Origin: Saprospiraceae bacterium
GTDB taxonomy: Bacteria; Bacteroidota; Bacteroidia; Chitinophagales; Saprospiraceae
NCBI GenBank assembly: GCA_016714785.1
Contig: JADKCC010000015.1
Coordinates: 1-64,000 of the forward strand
Direction of reading: 5' to 3'
DNA length: 64,000 nt
Shown here: positions 17,674 to 26,342 of the stretch, piece after piece
How positions within the stretch are numbered: position 1 is the stretch's first letter
Layout of the letters: every line of letters begins with the position of its first letter
Program-made: the position numbers and the translations under genes
The notes under the pieces: generated by a model
Databases searched by the model: none
What the model was told of the DNA's origin: nothing
What the model saw: the letters and a program-made list of their open reading frames with translations, nothing else

Positions 17674-20625
17674 ATGAAACAGTTTAAACCATCATTAATT
17701 ATTCAAATTTTATTTTTAATCTTTAGCATTACTTTATCTTATGGTCAAGCATTTACATGCAAAGCAGATTTGAAATACAGTATGCAGCCAGGGAAAAATA
17801 TTCAAATGTATCCATCCGATTTTATTGATCTTTCCAATGTAAATGATAAAGAATACACACTGGAAATCAAAGATCAAAACAATAATGTTGTCGTGGGTAA
17901 CAAAATAAATTACTCTGCGCAATCGAAAATTTATACCGCTAGTGTAACCAATATAAGTACACAGAATGTCTGTTGGACAGAATTTAGTGTATTGCCAGCT
18001 AATAATGCACATCCTATTGCAAATTGTAAAGCGAATTTGGTAGCTTCAGTTGCGCCGTTTGTTGTAACACTAAATCCTCTTACTGTCAACCAAATGTCTA
18101 TAAATTATGTGTCTTTATTTTTAAATAAAAGTACATTTGATTGTGATGATTTGGGTGAAAATAAAGTGAAATTGTCGGCAGTTGGGGCAGATAATGTCAT
18201 CAGCCAATGTGAATGTGTAGTGGATATACAAGATAAACTAGCACCTATTGTAGTAATGAAAGGCAATGTTTCTATTGTGCTAAATGCTCTAGTGCCTTAT
18301 GTGCTAACAGCAGATGAAGTTGGTACATACTCCGATAATTGTGATTTCACTTCTGTCCAAATTGTGCCAAGTCAAATAACATGTAATAGCCCAAATCCAA
18401 CAACAGTAAAGCTTATAGTAAAAGATAATGCGGGTAATACAGTCAGTGCTTCTACGCAAGTGAGCTATACCACAACAAATATAAACCATGCAATCGCTTG
18501 TAATGATCAAATTGAAATAAAAGTAGCTCCAACAAGTATCATAACAATAACTCCAGCTATGGTGTTGGAAGGGAATTATAGCTGTAACACAAATTTTGAA
18601 GTTAAGCTCTCTCATAATGGATTAAATTATCCAAAGCCAGAATTGAATTGGGATGATGCTGGCAAAACTATTCTTTATAGTGTGACAGATAAGAATACAA
18701 ACAATACATGTTGGGGGCATCTTAATGTGATAAAAACAGATGCATGTAATAAGCCATTTGTGGTTTGTGATACAAAATGCCCTGAAACTACAGCTGGTGA
18801 TTGTAGTTCAGGCTATACAGAAAATGATAATTTAGATTGGCCATGTGGTTTTGATATGTATGTTTGCGATCATAATCTTATTAAAAAAGTATCCCCTGAA
18901 AATTTATTCAATTTCCATGGTGTGGCATTAAAAAATACCAAACCACAGATAGTAAATTTTGATTGTAACACTATCCTAATGTCATATACTGATCAAACTA
19001 TCAGCATTAACGGGATAAACTCTTTAGATACAAAAATTATTAGAACATGGACTGTTTTGGATTGGTTAGATGCCAAAACATATACCTATGTTCAGGTATT
19101 TAGGGTCTTTGTAAAATCTTTAGAAATATGCGATACTAAGCCGTGGAATACACCATTTGGAGATTGTGCATCTGGTCACACGGATACTGATGCAGTAGAA
19201 TGGCCTGCTGATATCACAATAAGTTTTGGCACTGTTTCTCTCATTGAGTTAAGGTCTAACCCTGCTGTACATCCTAATGATGTAGAACCTACTTTGGTAG
19301 AAAACTGCAGTAACAACTTTGAAAAAACATATTCAGACCAAGTGACCACCATTGATAATGATACCAAAAAGATTATTAGAACATGGTCCATTTATAATTG
19401 GCAAACATTACAATTAGCTACTTATATACAAACGATAACAGTAGCAATAGACGGAATTAACCAAGTGTGCGCCTATACTTATTACGGCGAACCGATAAAA
19501 GATGTTAATATGGGATTTGGGCTTACGGATCAAACTGGATGCACTGAAATAACTATACCAAATGGGACAAATTTTGCAATTACACCATCAAAACTTGGGA
19601 ATGCAAAAGAAGATGTGGATATAATGGATTTAGTAACCATCTACGAAGGAATTTTAGGAATAAGAGAATTGAATCCCTATCAGATGGTTTCAGCAGATAT
19701 CAACAATGACGGAAAAGTAACTGCAAGTGATTTATCGGAATTGAAGAAGTTTATTGATGGCCAAATTACTTGGCCTGATAACAAGGTCTGGAAATTTATT
19801 GATAAAAATTATCAAATCTCCAATACAGGAGTGAGTACATACACAGAATATATTAATACAAATGATCTTATTTATAACAATAAATTTATTGGCATAAAAA
19901 TAGGCGACGTCAATGGAAGTTACAGTGCTGAAATGGATGCCAATAGTCCAGTATTTACAGTAATAAAAGCTGATGATATAGCTCTAAACAAGGGTGAGTC
20001 TTATCAAACATCTTTAAGTAGCGATAGAAATCAAAGTTTGGTAGCTGTAAAATTAGAGTTTGATATCAAGAATAAAGGCATTACTGTACAAAACGTACAA
20101 TCAGATGTTTTATCCGGGTTTGATGCAGAGAAAAATGTAATCATTAGTGAAGATAAAATATACATCAGTTGGGCTATTAATCTTGAAAGCACTCCACAGG
20201 GAATATCGTTAAGGAATAATGAAGATTTTATAAAATTCACCTATACATCTAATAAAAATTCCATAATAAGTGATGTTTTGGTCTTAAACCAAGAAGTAAC
20301 AAACCAAATCAAACAAAGTGGAGATGTTGATCCAGCAGATGTTAATCTTTTTTGGGATTTAAAAATAGTGAATGGAATCAATGATGGTGCAGTTTCACAT
20401 TTGAATGTCATTCCAAACCCATTTTCATCCAATATTTCAGTGATTGGCCTTAATGAAGATGCAACTTATGAGATGTATAATGGTGCAGGAATCAAAATAA
20501 AATCAGGAATAATACCGACAGATGGTCAGCTAGAAATGACTGAATTACAAAATGGTTTTTATGTTGTTAGAATTTTTGAAAATGGTAAAAACCCATCTCT
20601 TCATAAATTGATAAAATTAGAATAG
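17674..20625 (+). CDS. T9SS-secreted multidomain surface protein with dockerin-like repeat
   Basis: A signal peptide (to about residue 25) is followed by several beta-sandwich modules with paired cysteines. Two tandem copies (about 367-480 and 488-595) share CSSG/CASG near their start and IIRTW plus TYVQ/TYIQ near their end. Residues 645-745 form a dockerin-like module with a calcium loop (ADINNDGKVTASDLSELKKF). Residues 765-895 resemble a cohesin-like sandwich. The last 80 residues (VIPNPFSSNISV, GFYVVRIFENG) are a T9SS type A sorting domain, so the protein is exported across the outer membrane. It lies 88 bp after the anti-sigma gene and may be controlled by that unit. No enzymatic motif was seen. 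Confidence 0.85.
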   Translation: MKQFKPSLIIQILFLIFSITLSYGQAFTCKADLKYSMQPGKNIQMYPSDFIDLSNVNDKEYTLEIKDQNNNVVVGNKINYSAQSKIYTASVTNISTQNVCWTEFSVLPANNAHPIANCKANLVASVAPFVVTLNPLTVNQMSINYVSLFLNKSTFDCDDLGENKVKLSAVGADNVISQCECVVDIQDKLAPIVVMKGNVSIVLNALVPYVLTADEVGTYSDNCDFTSVQIVPSQITCNSPNPTTVKLIVKDNAGNTVSASTQVSYTTTNINHAIACNDQIEIKVAPTSIITITPAMVLEGNYSCNTNFEVKLSHNGLNYPKPELNWDDAGKTILYSVTDKNTNNTCWGHLNVIKTDACNKPFVVCDTKCPETTAGDCSSGYTENDNLDWPCGFDMYVCDHNLIKKVSPENLFNFHGVALKNTKPQIVNFDCNTILMSYTDQTISINGINSLDTKIIRTWTVLDWLDAKTYTYVQVFRVFVKSLEICDTKPWNTPFGDCASGHTDTDAVEWPADITISFGTVSLIELRSNPAVHPNDVEPTLVENCSNNFEKTYSDQVTTIDNDTKKIIRTWSIYNWQTLQLATYIQTITVAIDGINQVCAYTYYGEPIKDVNMGFGLTDQTGCTEITIPNGTNFAITPSKLGNAKEDVDIMDLVTIYEGILGIRELNPYQMVSADINNDGKVTASDLSELKKFIDGQITWPDNKVWKFIDKNYQISNTGVSTYTEYINTNDLIYNNKFIGIKIGDVNGSYSAEMDANSPVFTVIKADDIALNKGESYQTSLSSDRNQSLVAVKLEFDIKNKGITVQNVQSDVLSGFDAEKNVIISEDKIYISWAINLESTPQGISLRNNEDFIKFTYTSNKNSIISDVLVLNQEVTNQIKQSGDVDPADVNLFWDLKIVNGINDGAVSHLNVIPNPFSSNISVIGLNEDATYEMYNGAGIKIKSGIIPTDGQLEMTELQNGFYVVRIFENGKNPSLHKLIKLE

Positions 20626-20650
20626 GGAAAATATTACTATTCAAACTTAG

Positions 20651-20690
20651 AAAGGCACGCTTGTTTTAGTACTTGTGTGCCTTTTTATTT
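20651..20690 (+). terminator. Intrinsic terminator after the T9SS surface-protein gene
   Basis: AAAGGCACGC (20651-20660) pairs with GTGTGCCTTT (20675-20684) over 10 positions with one G-U pair, followed by a T-rich tail. It also excludes an upstream tadA start at 20675, which would lie inside the hairpin. Confidence 0.85.
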
Positions 20691-20740
20691 TTATATTTCA
20701 TTCAATTTTCCGTTCTTGCGGCTCCATTAAAAATGCAAGT

Positions 20741-21187
20741 ATGCTTACCATCTATTCTGACGATTATTACATGGAGCAAGCCATCAAAGAAGCCCAAAAA
20801 GCTGCTGATGCTGGTGAAATACCTGTTGGAGCTGTAATCGTGTGCCAAAAACAAATCATAGCACGTGCACACAATCAAACTCAGATACTCAATGACGTCA
20901 CAGCACATGCTGAAGTGATGGCCATTACCGCTGCATCATCGTATTTAGGAAGCAAATATCTTAAGGACTGTACACTTTACGTCACCCTCGAACCATGTAT
21001 TATGTGTGCCGGCGCTTTGTATTGGTCACAGATAGATCGTGTAGTGTATGGTGCTAGTGATGAGAAGCGAGGATTTATGAGATATGGTAAAGACCTACTT
21101 CACCCAGCTACAAAACTTGAGTTCGGCATCAAACACGATACGTGTAGTAAGATGGTTACAGATTTTTTTGAGAAAAAGCGAAAGTAA
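20741..21187 (+). CDS. tadA: tRNA-specific adenosine(34) deaminase TadA
   Basis: TadA converts A34 to inosine in the anticodon of tRNA-Arg(ACG). With the start at ATG 20741 (MLTIYSDDYYMEQAI) the protein has 148 residues, normal for the family. The zinc site and proton shuttle are H56-A-E58 and P-C86-IM-C89, and the tail ends in KMVTDFFEKKRK. A longer reading frame from 20675 would begin within the preceding terminator. The gene converges with the LacI regulator, with 3 bp between the stops. Confidence 0.95.
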   Translation: MLTIYSDDYYMEQAIKEAQKAADAGEIPVGAVIVCQKQIIARAHNQTQILNDVTAHAEVMAITAASSYLGSKYLKDCTLYVTLEPCIMCAGALYWSQIDRVVYGASDEKRGFMRYGKDLLHPATKLEFGIKHDTCSKMVTDFFEKKRK

Positions 21188-21190
21188 ATC

Positions 21191-22264
21191 TTATATCAAA
21201 CGGTACTCAAAACTTTTCAAATAGAAATCCATATTCTCCTTCAATACAATATCTAATGGTAAGTATTGTGCTTTTTTAATCTGTTTTTTGAGTATAAAGT
21301 GATGTACAAAATTTATGACACCCATATATCCTTGTTGTATTGGATTCTGATTGATAATAAAGTCTAGTTTATTGTCTTCGAGCAGTTTAATATTAGGTTC
21401 AATCATATCAAATCCGATAATGACATATTTATGTATATCTTCTTCTGAAATTAGTTTTACTATTCGGTTTGCTCTCGAATTAGTAAAGAAGATAGCTTTC
21501 ATTTTCGGGTGTTTCTTTTGTACTGAAAGCCAAAATTCTTTTACTTTCACTTCGTCCAAAAAAGCTTCAAATTCATAACAATGGATGGGATTGTCTAACA
21601 TTTTTTGCTCAATAAAAAAAGACTTAAGACCCTTAATTTTATCAGAGTAATGCTGTGCATTGGACATTTGGTGGCCCAGATTGAATGCGATGATCTCGTC
21701 GGCCGTTTTCAGGCGCATCTGAAAAAGCCTTCCAGCCAGTCTGCCGCTATTAAATGAGTTTTGACCAACATAACAAAGTACATCGGCATGATTGAGTTCA
21801 GTATTTATCGTAATAAAGGGTATATTGAGTTTCTCAGCTTCTTCCAGATATTCTAATGATTCTGCAGTGAAAGTTGGTGCAGTGAGTATAGCATCTGGCT
21901 TTGAGATCAATGCATTACTCATCTGCATACAAAAATCATCTTTATCAAAGAGATTAAAATCAAAATATTCTACTTTTATACCATAGTGTTTGACGAATTC
22001 CAATGCATCTTGAATGCCTATGCGCGGTAACTCCCAAAATAGATCACAAGTTGGATTTGGTGTAACTATCGCTATCTTATAAATTTTATTAATAGCAAGA
22101 GCACTCGCCATCAGGTTTTTTTCGTATCCAAGATCATCTGCTATTTTAAGAATTTTAATTTCTACGTCTTTAGCTACATTACCACGGCCGTTTATGACTC
22201 TGTCCACAGTACCTCTAGAGACACCTGAGATTCGAGCAATGTCCTTAATGGTTACTTTTTTCAT
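21191..22264 (-). CDS. LacI family transcriptional regulator
   Basis: The N-terminal HTH (KKVTIKDIARISGVSRGTVD) and hinge are followed by a periplasmic-binding-protein-like sensor domain (residues about 60-355). The 357-residue length is normal. It is encoded 9 bp downstream of a sugar porter gene on the same strand, so it probably controls uptake of a sugar through that porter. Possible operators are in the region upstream of the porter (palindrome at 23677-23688). The sugar is not identifiable. Confidence 0.93.
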   Translation of the reverse strand: MKKVTIKDIARISGVSRGTVDRVINGRGNVAKDVEIKILKIADDLGYEKNLMASALAINKIYKIAIVTPNPTCDLFWELPRIGIQDALEFVKHYGIKVEYFDFNLFDKDDFCMQMSNALISKPDAILTAPTFTAESLEYLEEAEKLNIPFITINTELNHADVLCYVGQNSFNSGRLAGRLFQMRLKTADEIIAFNLGHQMSNAQHYSDKIKGLKSFFIEQKMLDNPIHCYEFEAFLDEVKVKEFWLSVQKKHPKMKAIFFTNSRANRIVKLISEEDIHKYVIIGFDMIEPNIKLLEDNKLDFIINQNPIQQGYMGVINFVHHFILKKQIKKAQYLPLDIVLKENMDFYLKSFEYRLI

Positions 22265-22273
22265 TAATGTGTC

Positions 22274-23620
22274 TTAATGTTTCTCAGTTTTACTAACTCT
22301 CTTAAATTTTTTCTCCAACTCTTCTAGTGAAATACCTTTGGTTTCAGGCATCATTTTAATGGTAAAGAGCAATTGGCCTACCATCATTGTGGCGAATATT
22401 GCAAAAACCACTCCTGGACCGATCACTTTAAATAGCCATGGTACCATAGCAGGTATAAGTGCTGCAAAAACCCAATGTACCGATGTCCCGAAAGCAGTGC
22501 CTTGACCTCTTAAATGATTAGGAAATATTTCTGAAATAAATACCCAAATGATAGCACCTTGTCCTATAGCGTGTGATGCAATAAATAAAAAAAAGAATAT
22601 AGGAATGCTTATACCTTGGATGCCAATAAAAAATGCTATTGATACCAATGACAATGACACAATGTAACCAATAGATCCTATATACATCAATTGCTTTCTG
22701 CCCAATCTATCAATAAGCATTAGTCCAACATACGTAAATATTAAGTTGACTATACCGACACCAACACTACTCAATAGTGCGCCACTTTGTCCCAAACCTG
22801 CAATTTCGAATATCCTTGGCGAATAATATAAAAAGGCATTGATACCTGAAAATTGGTTAAAAAAGGATATCAGAAAAGCAAGGATAAGGGGGAATCTATA
22901 ATTGAGATTCCAAATAGTATCAGTTGTTTCTATATTCTGATGATCAGCCTGGATTTGCCTAATTTGATCTTCAATGGGCATGCTGCTATCCATTACTTTT
23001 AGCGTAGGGATTGCTTTTCCAATATTTCCTTTGACTGTTATAAGCCATCTTGGGCTTTCAGGAATGATAAACACTAATAAGAAGTAAATTAATGCTGGCA
23101 CAGCCTCTATGCCTACCATCCAGCGCCAAGGTTCTGATCCAAATTCTTTTAGTAAAAAATTGGATATAAATGCCATCAAAATGCCAAAAACTATATTAAA
23201 CTGATAAAGCGCTACTAACTTGCCTCTATCTTTGGCTGGCGATATTTCTGATATAAAAATAGGTGCTGCAACGGTTGATGCACCTACACCTAAACCACCT
23301 ATAAACCTAAAGAATGCAAATACCCAAGGATCTGTTGCTAAACCTGAACCAATAGCAGATACCAAATATAGTAACCCAATAGCAATAAGTGTTGGTTTTC
23401 GACCAATTCTATCTGTTGGTATCCCACCAAACATAGCTCCAATAACCGTACCCCAAAGTGCTGACGACATGATGACCCAACCATGGAAAACATCACCTCT
23501 TGGCCATAATTCTTGTAGCGCCTTGTCTGCCCCTGATATCACTACTGTATCAAACCCAAAAAGAAACCCTGCAAGTGCAGCTGTTATGGACCAAAGAAAC
23601 AAGCTCTTATTTACTGACAT
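22274..23620 (-). CDS. Sugar porter family MFS transporter
   Basis: The 448-residue protein has twelve predicted membrane helices and the sugar-porter signatures: DRIGRKPTL after helix 2, PESPRWLI after helix 6, DRLGRKQLM after helix 8 and PETKG at the end of helix 12. It resembles XylE/GLUT-type proton- or facilitated transporters for a hexose or pentose. It is the first gene of a pair with a LacI regulator, preceded by a perfect -7 box and a palindrome. Confidence 0.93.
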   Translation of the reverse strand: MSVNKSLFLWSITAALAGFLFGFDTVVISGADKALQELWPRGDVFHGWVIMSSALWGTVIGAMFGGIPTDRIGRKPTLIAIGLLYLVSAIGSGLATDPWVFAFFRFIGGLGVGASTVAAPIFISEISPAKDRGKLVALYQFNIVFGILMAFISNFLLKEFGSEPWRWMVGIEAVPALIYFLLVFIIPESPRWLITVKGNIGKAIPTLKVMDSSMPIEDQIRQIQADHQNIETTDTIWNLNYRFPLILAFLISFFNQFSGINAFLYYSPRIFEIAGLGQSGALLSSVGVGIVNLIFTYVGLMLIDRLGRKQLMYIGSIGYIVSLSLVSIAFFIGIQGISIPIFFFLFIASHAIGQGAIIWVFISEIFPNHLRGQGTAFGTSVHWVFAALIPAMVPWLFKVIGPGVVFAIFATMMVGQLLFTIKMMPETKGISLEELEKKFKRVSKTEKH

Positions 23621-23665
23621 TATACAGTATTTATACTATTTATTAAAAACCAATTGGATAGAGAG

Positions 23666-23688
23666 CAAAGATATACATTTATATAAAT
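23666..23688 (-). promoter_or_regulatory. Putative -7 box and palindrome upstream of the sugar porter
   Basis: On the minus strand TATCTTTG (23666-23673) matches TAnnTTTG. Directly upstream, 23677-23688 is a perfect 12-bp palindrome, ATTTATATAAAT, placed between the -7 and the expected -33 region, where a repressor such as the co-encoded LacI protein could block RNA polymerase. Palindromes are frequent in AT-rich DNA, so this is tentative. Confidence 0.35.
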
Positions 23689-23870
23689 ATCTATATTCCC
23701 TACTAGGATTATTAATTCCCACTAGTTTAAAACCCACATAATCAAAGAAAATTACACCGATTTTGATGTGATTCTGAGTATAAGTTTGAAAAGTCTTGTT
23801 TTATCTAAGGCAAAGACAAAATGCATAATAAATATAGAATAAGGAGGAAATATTAATTAAAAATCAGCAT

Positions 23871-24371
23871 TTATTTCTCAGGCCCAATGATAGCTTTACT
23901 AAATATCGGAAATGATGCGCTTCCATAGTGTGAAAAGCTAGTAGAAGATTTTAATGTTGCTTGATAGGTAGATGTAAAATTATTTAACATCAACTTCACA
24001 TTATCATAATTCATGTTTTTGGAGTTAGGTTTTGGGTAGAATACAATATGATCTACCGTACCATCTTTTGCCCAAAATACATTCAACCATAATTTAACTC
24101 CTTTTAAATCTAAACCCGATATATTTGCGTAATCTTCTATATCCTTTAAAAGAGATGACCAATGATCAAATGCTAACTCCATGTTATTATTACAAACAGT
24201 AAATAACATGGTATTGTATCTCTCTACCAAACGTTCATAAGATTTTTCATCATCACCTATGTAAAATACTTTAGCTGTTTTAGATTCAGCGTTTAATTTT
24301 TGCTGCCCGTAACTCCATGATGAAATGAGGCAAATACAAAATATTGTTATGAAAATGCGTCCTACTGTCAT
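23871..24371 (-). CDS. Small secreted protein of unknown function
   Basis: A signal peptide (MTVGRIFITIFCICLISSWS, then YGQQ) precedes about 145 residues. The second half (VKLWLNVFWAKDGTVDHIVF, followed by a YPKPNSKN segment) is an alpha/beta stretch slightly reminiscent of TonB C-terminal domains, but without a recognisable match. It is flanked by gaps on both sides and seems to be monocistronic. I do not recognise its function. Confidence 0.7.
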   Translation of the reverse strand: MTVGRIFITIFCICLISSWSYGQQKLNAESKTAKVFYIGDDEKSYERLVERYNTMLFTVCNNNMELAFDHWSSLLKDIEDYANISGLDLKGVKLWLNVFWAKDGTVDHIVFYPKPNSKNMNYDNVKLMLNNFTSTYQATLKSSTSFSHYGSASFPIFSKAIIGPEK

Positions 24372-24427
24372 ACTAAAAGGTTAATCGAGTACGAATTTAT
24401 AACATTTCATTGACATGAAACAAATTT

Positions 24428-24634
24428 TTAAGAAATATTATTAATATATTTTTTAATTGGATTGGAAGAATATGGGCAATGCCTGCATCCACTTCCGCAA
24501 CAATATCCCCTTTTAGTGAGAAAATAGCTAGTAAAAACCATATTACCATCCTCAAGATAATAATCCAAACCTTCCTTCAGAGAGTTTGGATCTTTTGGGT
24601 CGTTATCCGAATTGAGCTGCTCTTTTAGAAACAA
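24428..24634 (-). CDS. DUF5522-like small cysteine-rich protein
   Basis: This 68-residue protein carries the family pattern: EGLDYYLEDGNMVFTSYFL followed by RGYCCGSGCRHCPY. The cysteine cluster CCx3CxxCP suggests a metal site. The function is unknown in the family. Its ATG lies 32 bp inside the 3' end of the upstream DUF6580 gene, so the two are coupled in translation or the true start is slightly later at a non-ATG codon. Confidence 0.8.
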   Translation of the reverse strand: MFLKEQLNSDNDPKDPNSLKEGLDYYLEDGNMVFTSYFLTKRGYCCGSGCRHCPYSSNPIKKYINNIS

Positions 24635-25175
24635 GGCTTTGTATCATTTCATAACTTCCAAACAAAATGGTGCTAAATAATAAATTGCTCAATAACGTGG
24701 TCCTGAAAAAAGGTATTCCAGCAGTATATGACATCAATAAGCCACTTAAATCATTGGTATAAATTGACTTTTCACTCGCCCAAGAACCATAATTTGTTAT
24801 CATAAAAAATATAATTGAAGCACTCAAAATACTCAAAAAAACATTGGTTGCATTTATTTTTTTAAGCAACTTGGTACTTACCAATACTATAAATACCAGT
24901 GCAATAAAATTGTATATCATATATTGATCAAACCAAACAATACCTTCTTGTTCTACAAAAAAACTTCTTGCTATCGTATTGTTGATAATAAAATCAGATA
25001 AATAAAGTATTACCAAAGGAATGATATACTTCATGTATTTTGACCCAAGGTATGCAGCACCAAATATTGCAATACTTTCAGTGGGAGTAAAATTAGGAAT
25101 ATGCGGTAGCAACTTTCCGAATGCTCCGATAACCATTAATATGATTACAGGTAAAAATTTATTTTTTGCGTCCAT
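24603..25175 (-). CDS. DUF6580 family integral membrane protein
   Basis: The start is set at ATG 25175 (MDAKNKFLPVIILMVIGAFG) and not at the in-frame ATG 25208, because a perfect promoter predicts transcription from about 25188, inside the longer version. The protein (190 residues) has five or six membrane helices and the family segment NFTPTESIAIFGAAYLGSKY near residue 30. It resembles small membrane components of vitamin-type transporters (ECF S-component-like), but substrate and partner are unknown. Confidence 0.85.
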   Translation of the reverse strand: MDAKNKFLPVIILMVIGAFGKLLPHIPNFTPTESIAIFGAAYLGSKYMKYIIPLVILYLSDFIINNTIARSFFVEQEGIVWFDQYMIYNFIALVFIVLVSTKLLKKINATNVFLSILSASIIFFMITNYGSWASEKSIYTNDLSGLLMSYTAGIPFFRTTLLSNLLFSTILFGSYEMIQSLVSKRAAQFG

Positions 25176-25193
25176 TTGATCAGTATTATACGG

Positions 25194-25226
25194 CAAAGAT
25201 AATAACATCTTTGAGAAAGTACCAAA
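25194..25226 (-). promoter_or_regulatory. Putative promoter of the DUF6580/DUF5522 genes
   Basis: Minus-strand TTTG (25223-25226) and TATCTTTG (25194-25201) are separated by 21 nt, a good Bacteroidota promoter. Its position decides the DUF6580 start. Confidence 0.6.
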
Positions 25227-25317
25227 TGGATGTTGCTAAAGCTATCCTTTTGTAATTAAAAATCTATTTAAATTGTTTAAAAAAAGATTAATTTTGACGT
25301 TTCAAACTAAAAAATAT

Positions 25318-26295
25318 ATGTTTTTAAATCAATCTTTCAAAGGCCTTAACGATTGGTATCAGTACCTTTTCGGCATTGCTATTGTAGTTGTATCCTATTT
25401 TGTAGGTCAGATTCCACTTACTGCCGTGCTCTATGCAAGACTATCAGCAGACAGCACCTTGGGTTCGGAAGATCTTTTAAATTTTGAAACATCTATGAAT
25501 TTTGAACAAATGGGTATTGATAAAAATGTTGGATTTTTGCTCTTAATAATAATTTTTGCTTTTGCCTTAGGTGGCTTATATTTAGTTGTCAAATATTTAC
25601 ACAATAAAAATTTTAAAGACCTAATCACACCAAAAGTGACAGTTGATTTTAGAAAAATATTATTTGCTTTTGGATTTTGGATGATACTTACTTTATTGAT
25701 GGAGGGACTTTACTATATCATATCACCTGAGAATTATACGTTTAGATGGAGTGGGAGTAGTTTTATGATATTATTGGTAATTTCTCTATTGTTTTTACCG
25801 ATTCAAACCAGCTTCGAGGAGTTATTTTTTAGAGGATACATCATGCAAGGCATCGCTTACTTTACGAAAAACAAATGGCTTCCAATATTATTGAGTAGTG
25901 TGTTTTTTGGATTAGTACATGGAACGAATCCTGAAGTAGCAGAATATGGCTTTTGGACGATGCAATTGTATTACTTATTAGCGGGTCTTTTTTTAGCTAT
26001 TATTACAGTCCTAGATGATGGGCTAGAATTGGCATTAGGTGTACATGCTGCCACCAATATTGGTGGGGCTACGCTCTTTACTTATAAAGGAAGTGTATTG
26101 CAAACAGACACTTTATTTATTAGTGACGAAATAAAACCTTGGTTGATGATAATAAGTTTTATATTGGCCAGTGTAATATTTATATGGTATTGTAGTCGCA
26201 AATATCAATGGCCACGTTTTACCTCTTTAATAGATAAAATTTATGCGCCTGATGACAACAGCATAGATATTACTATTTTAACCAACAAACTTTAA
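25318..26295 (+). CDS. CPBP family intramembrane glutamic protease
   Basis: The start is ATG 25318; the open frame upstream begins only with TTG at 25273. The 325-residue protein has about eight membrane helices and the CPBP/Rce1 motifs in order: E167-E168-xxx-R172 (FEELFFRG), FxxxH with H201 (FFGLVHG) and HxxxN with H243 and N247 (HAATN). Bacterial members process membrane peptides or bacteriocins. It is followed after 47 bp by an M1 peptidase gene; no substrate is suggested by the neighbours. Confidence 0.93.
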   Translation: MFLNQSFKGLNDWYQYLFGIAIVVVSYFVGQIPLTAVLYARLSADSTLGSEDLLNFETSMNFEQMGIDKNVGFLLLIIIFAFALGGLYLVVKYLHNKNFKDLITPKVTVDFRKILFAFGFWMILTLLMEGLYYIISPENYTFRWSGSSFMILLVISLLFLPIQTSFEELFFRGYIMQGIAYFTKNKWLPILLSSVFFGLVHGTNPEVAEYGFWTMQLYYLLAGLFLAIITVLDDGLELALGVHAATNIGGATLFTYKGSVLQTDTLFISDEIKPWLMIISFILASVIFIWYCSRKYQWPRFTSLIDKIYAPDDNSIDITILTNKL

Positions 26296-26342
26296 TTTCA
26301 AAAAAATATTTTAAAAATTAGTAAGCGTAATAATACACAAAC

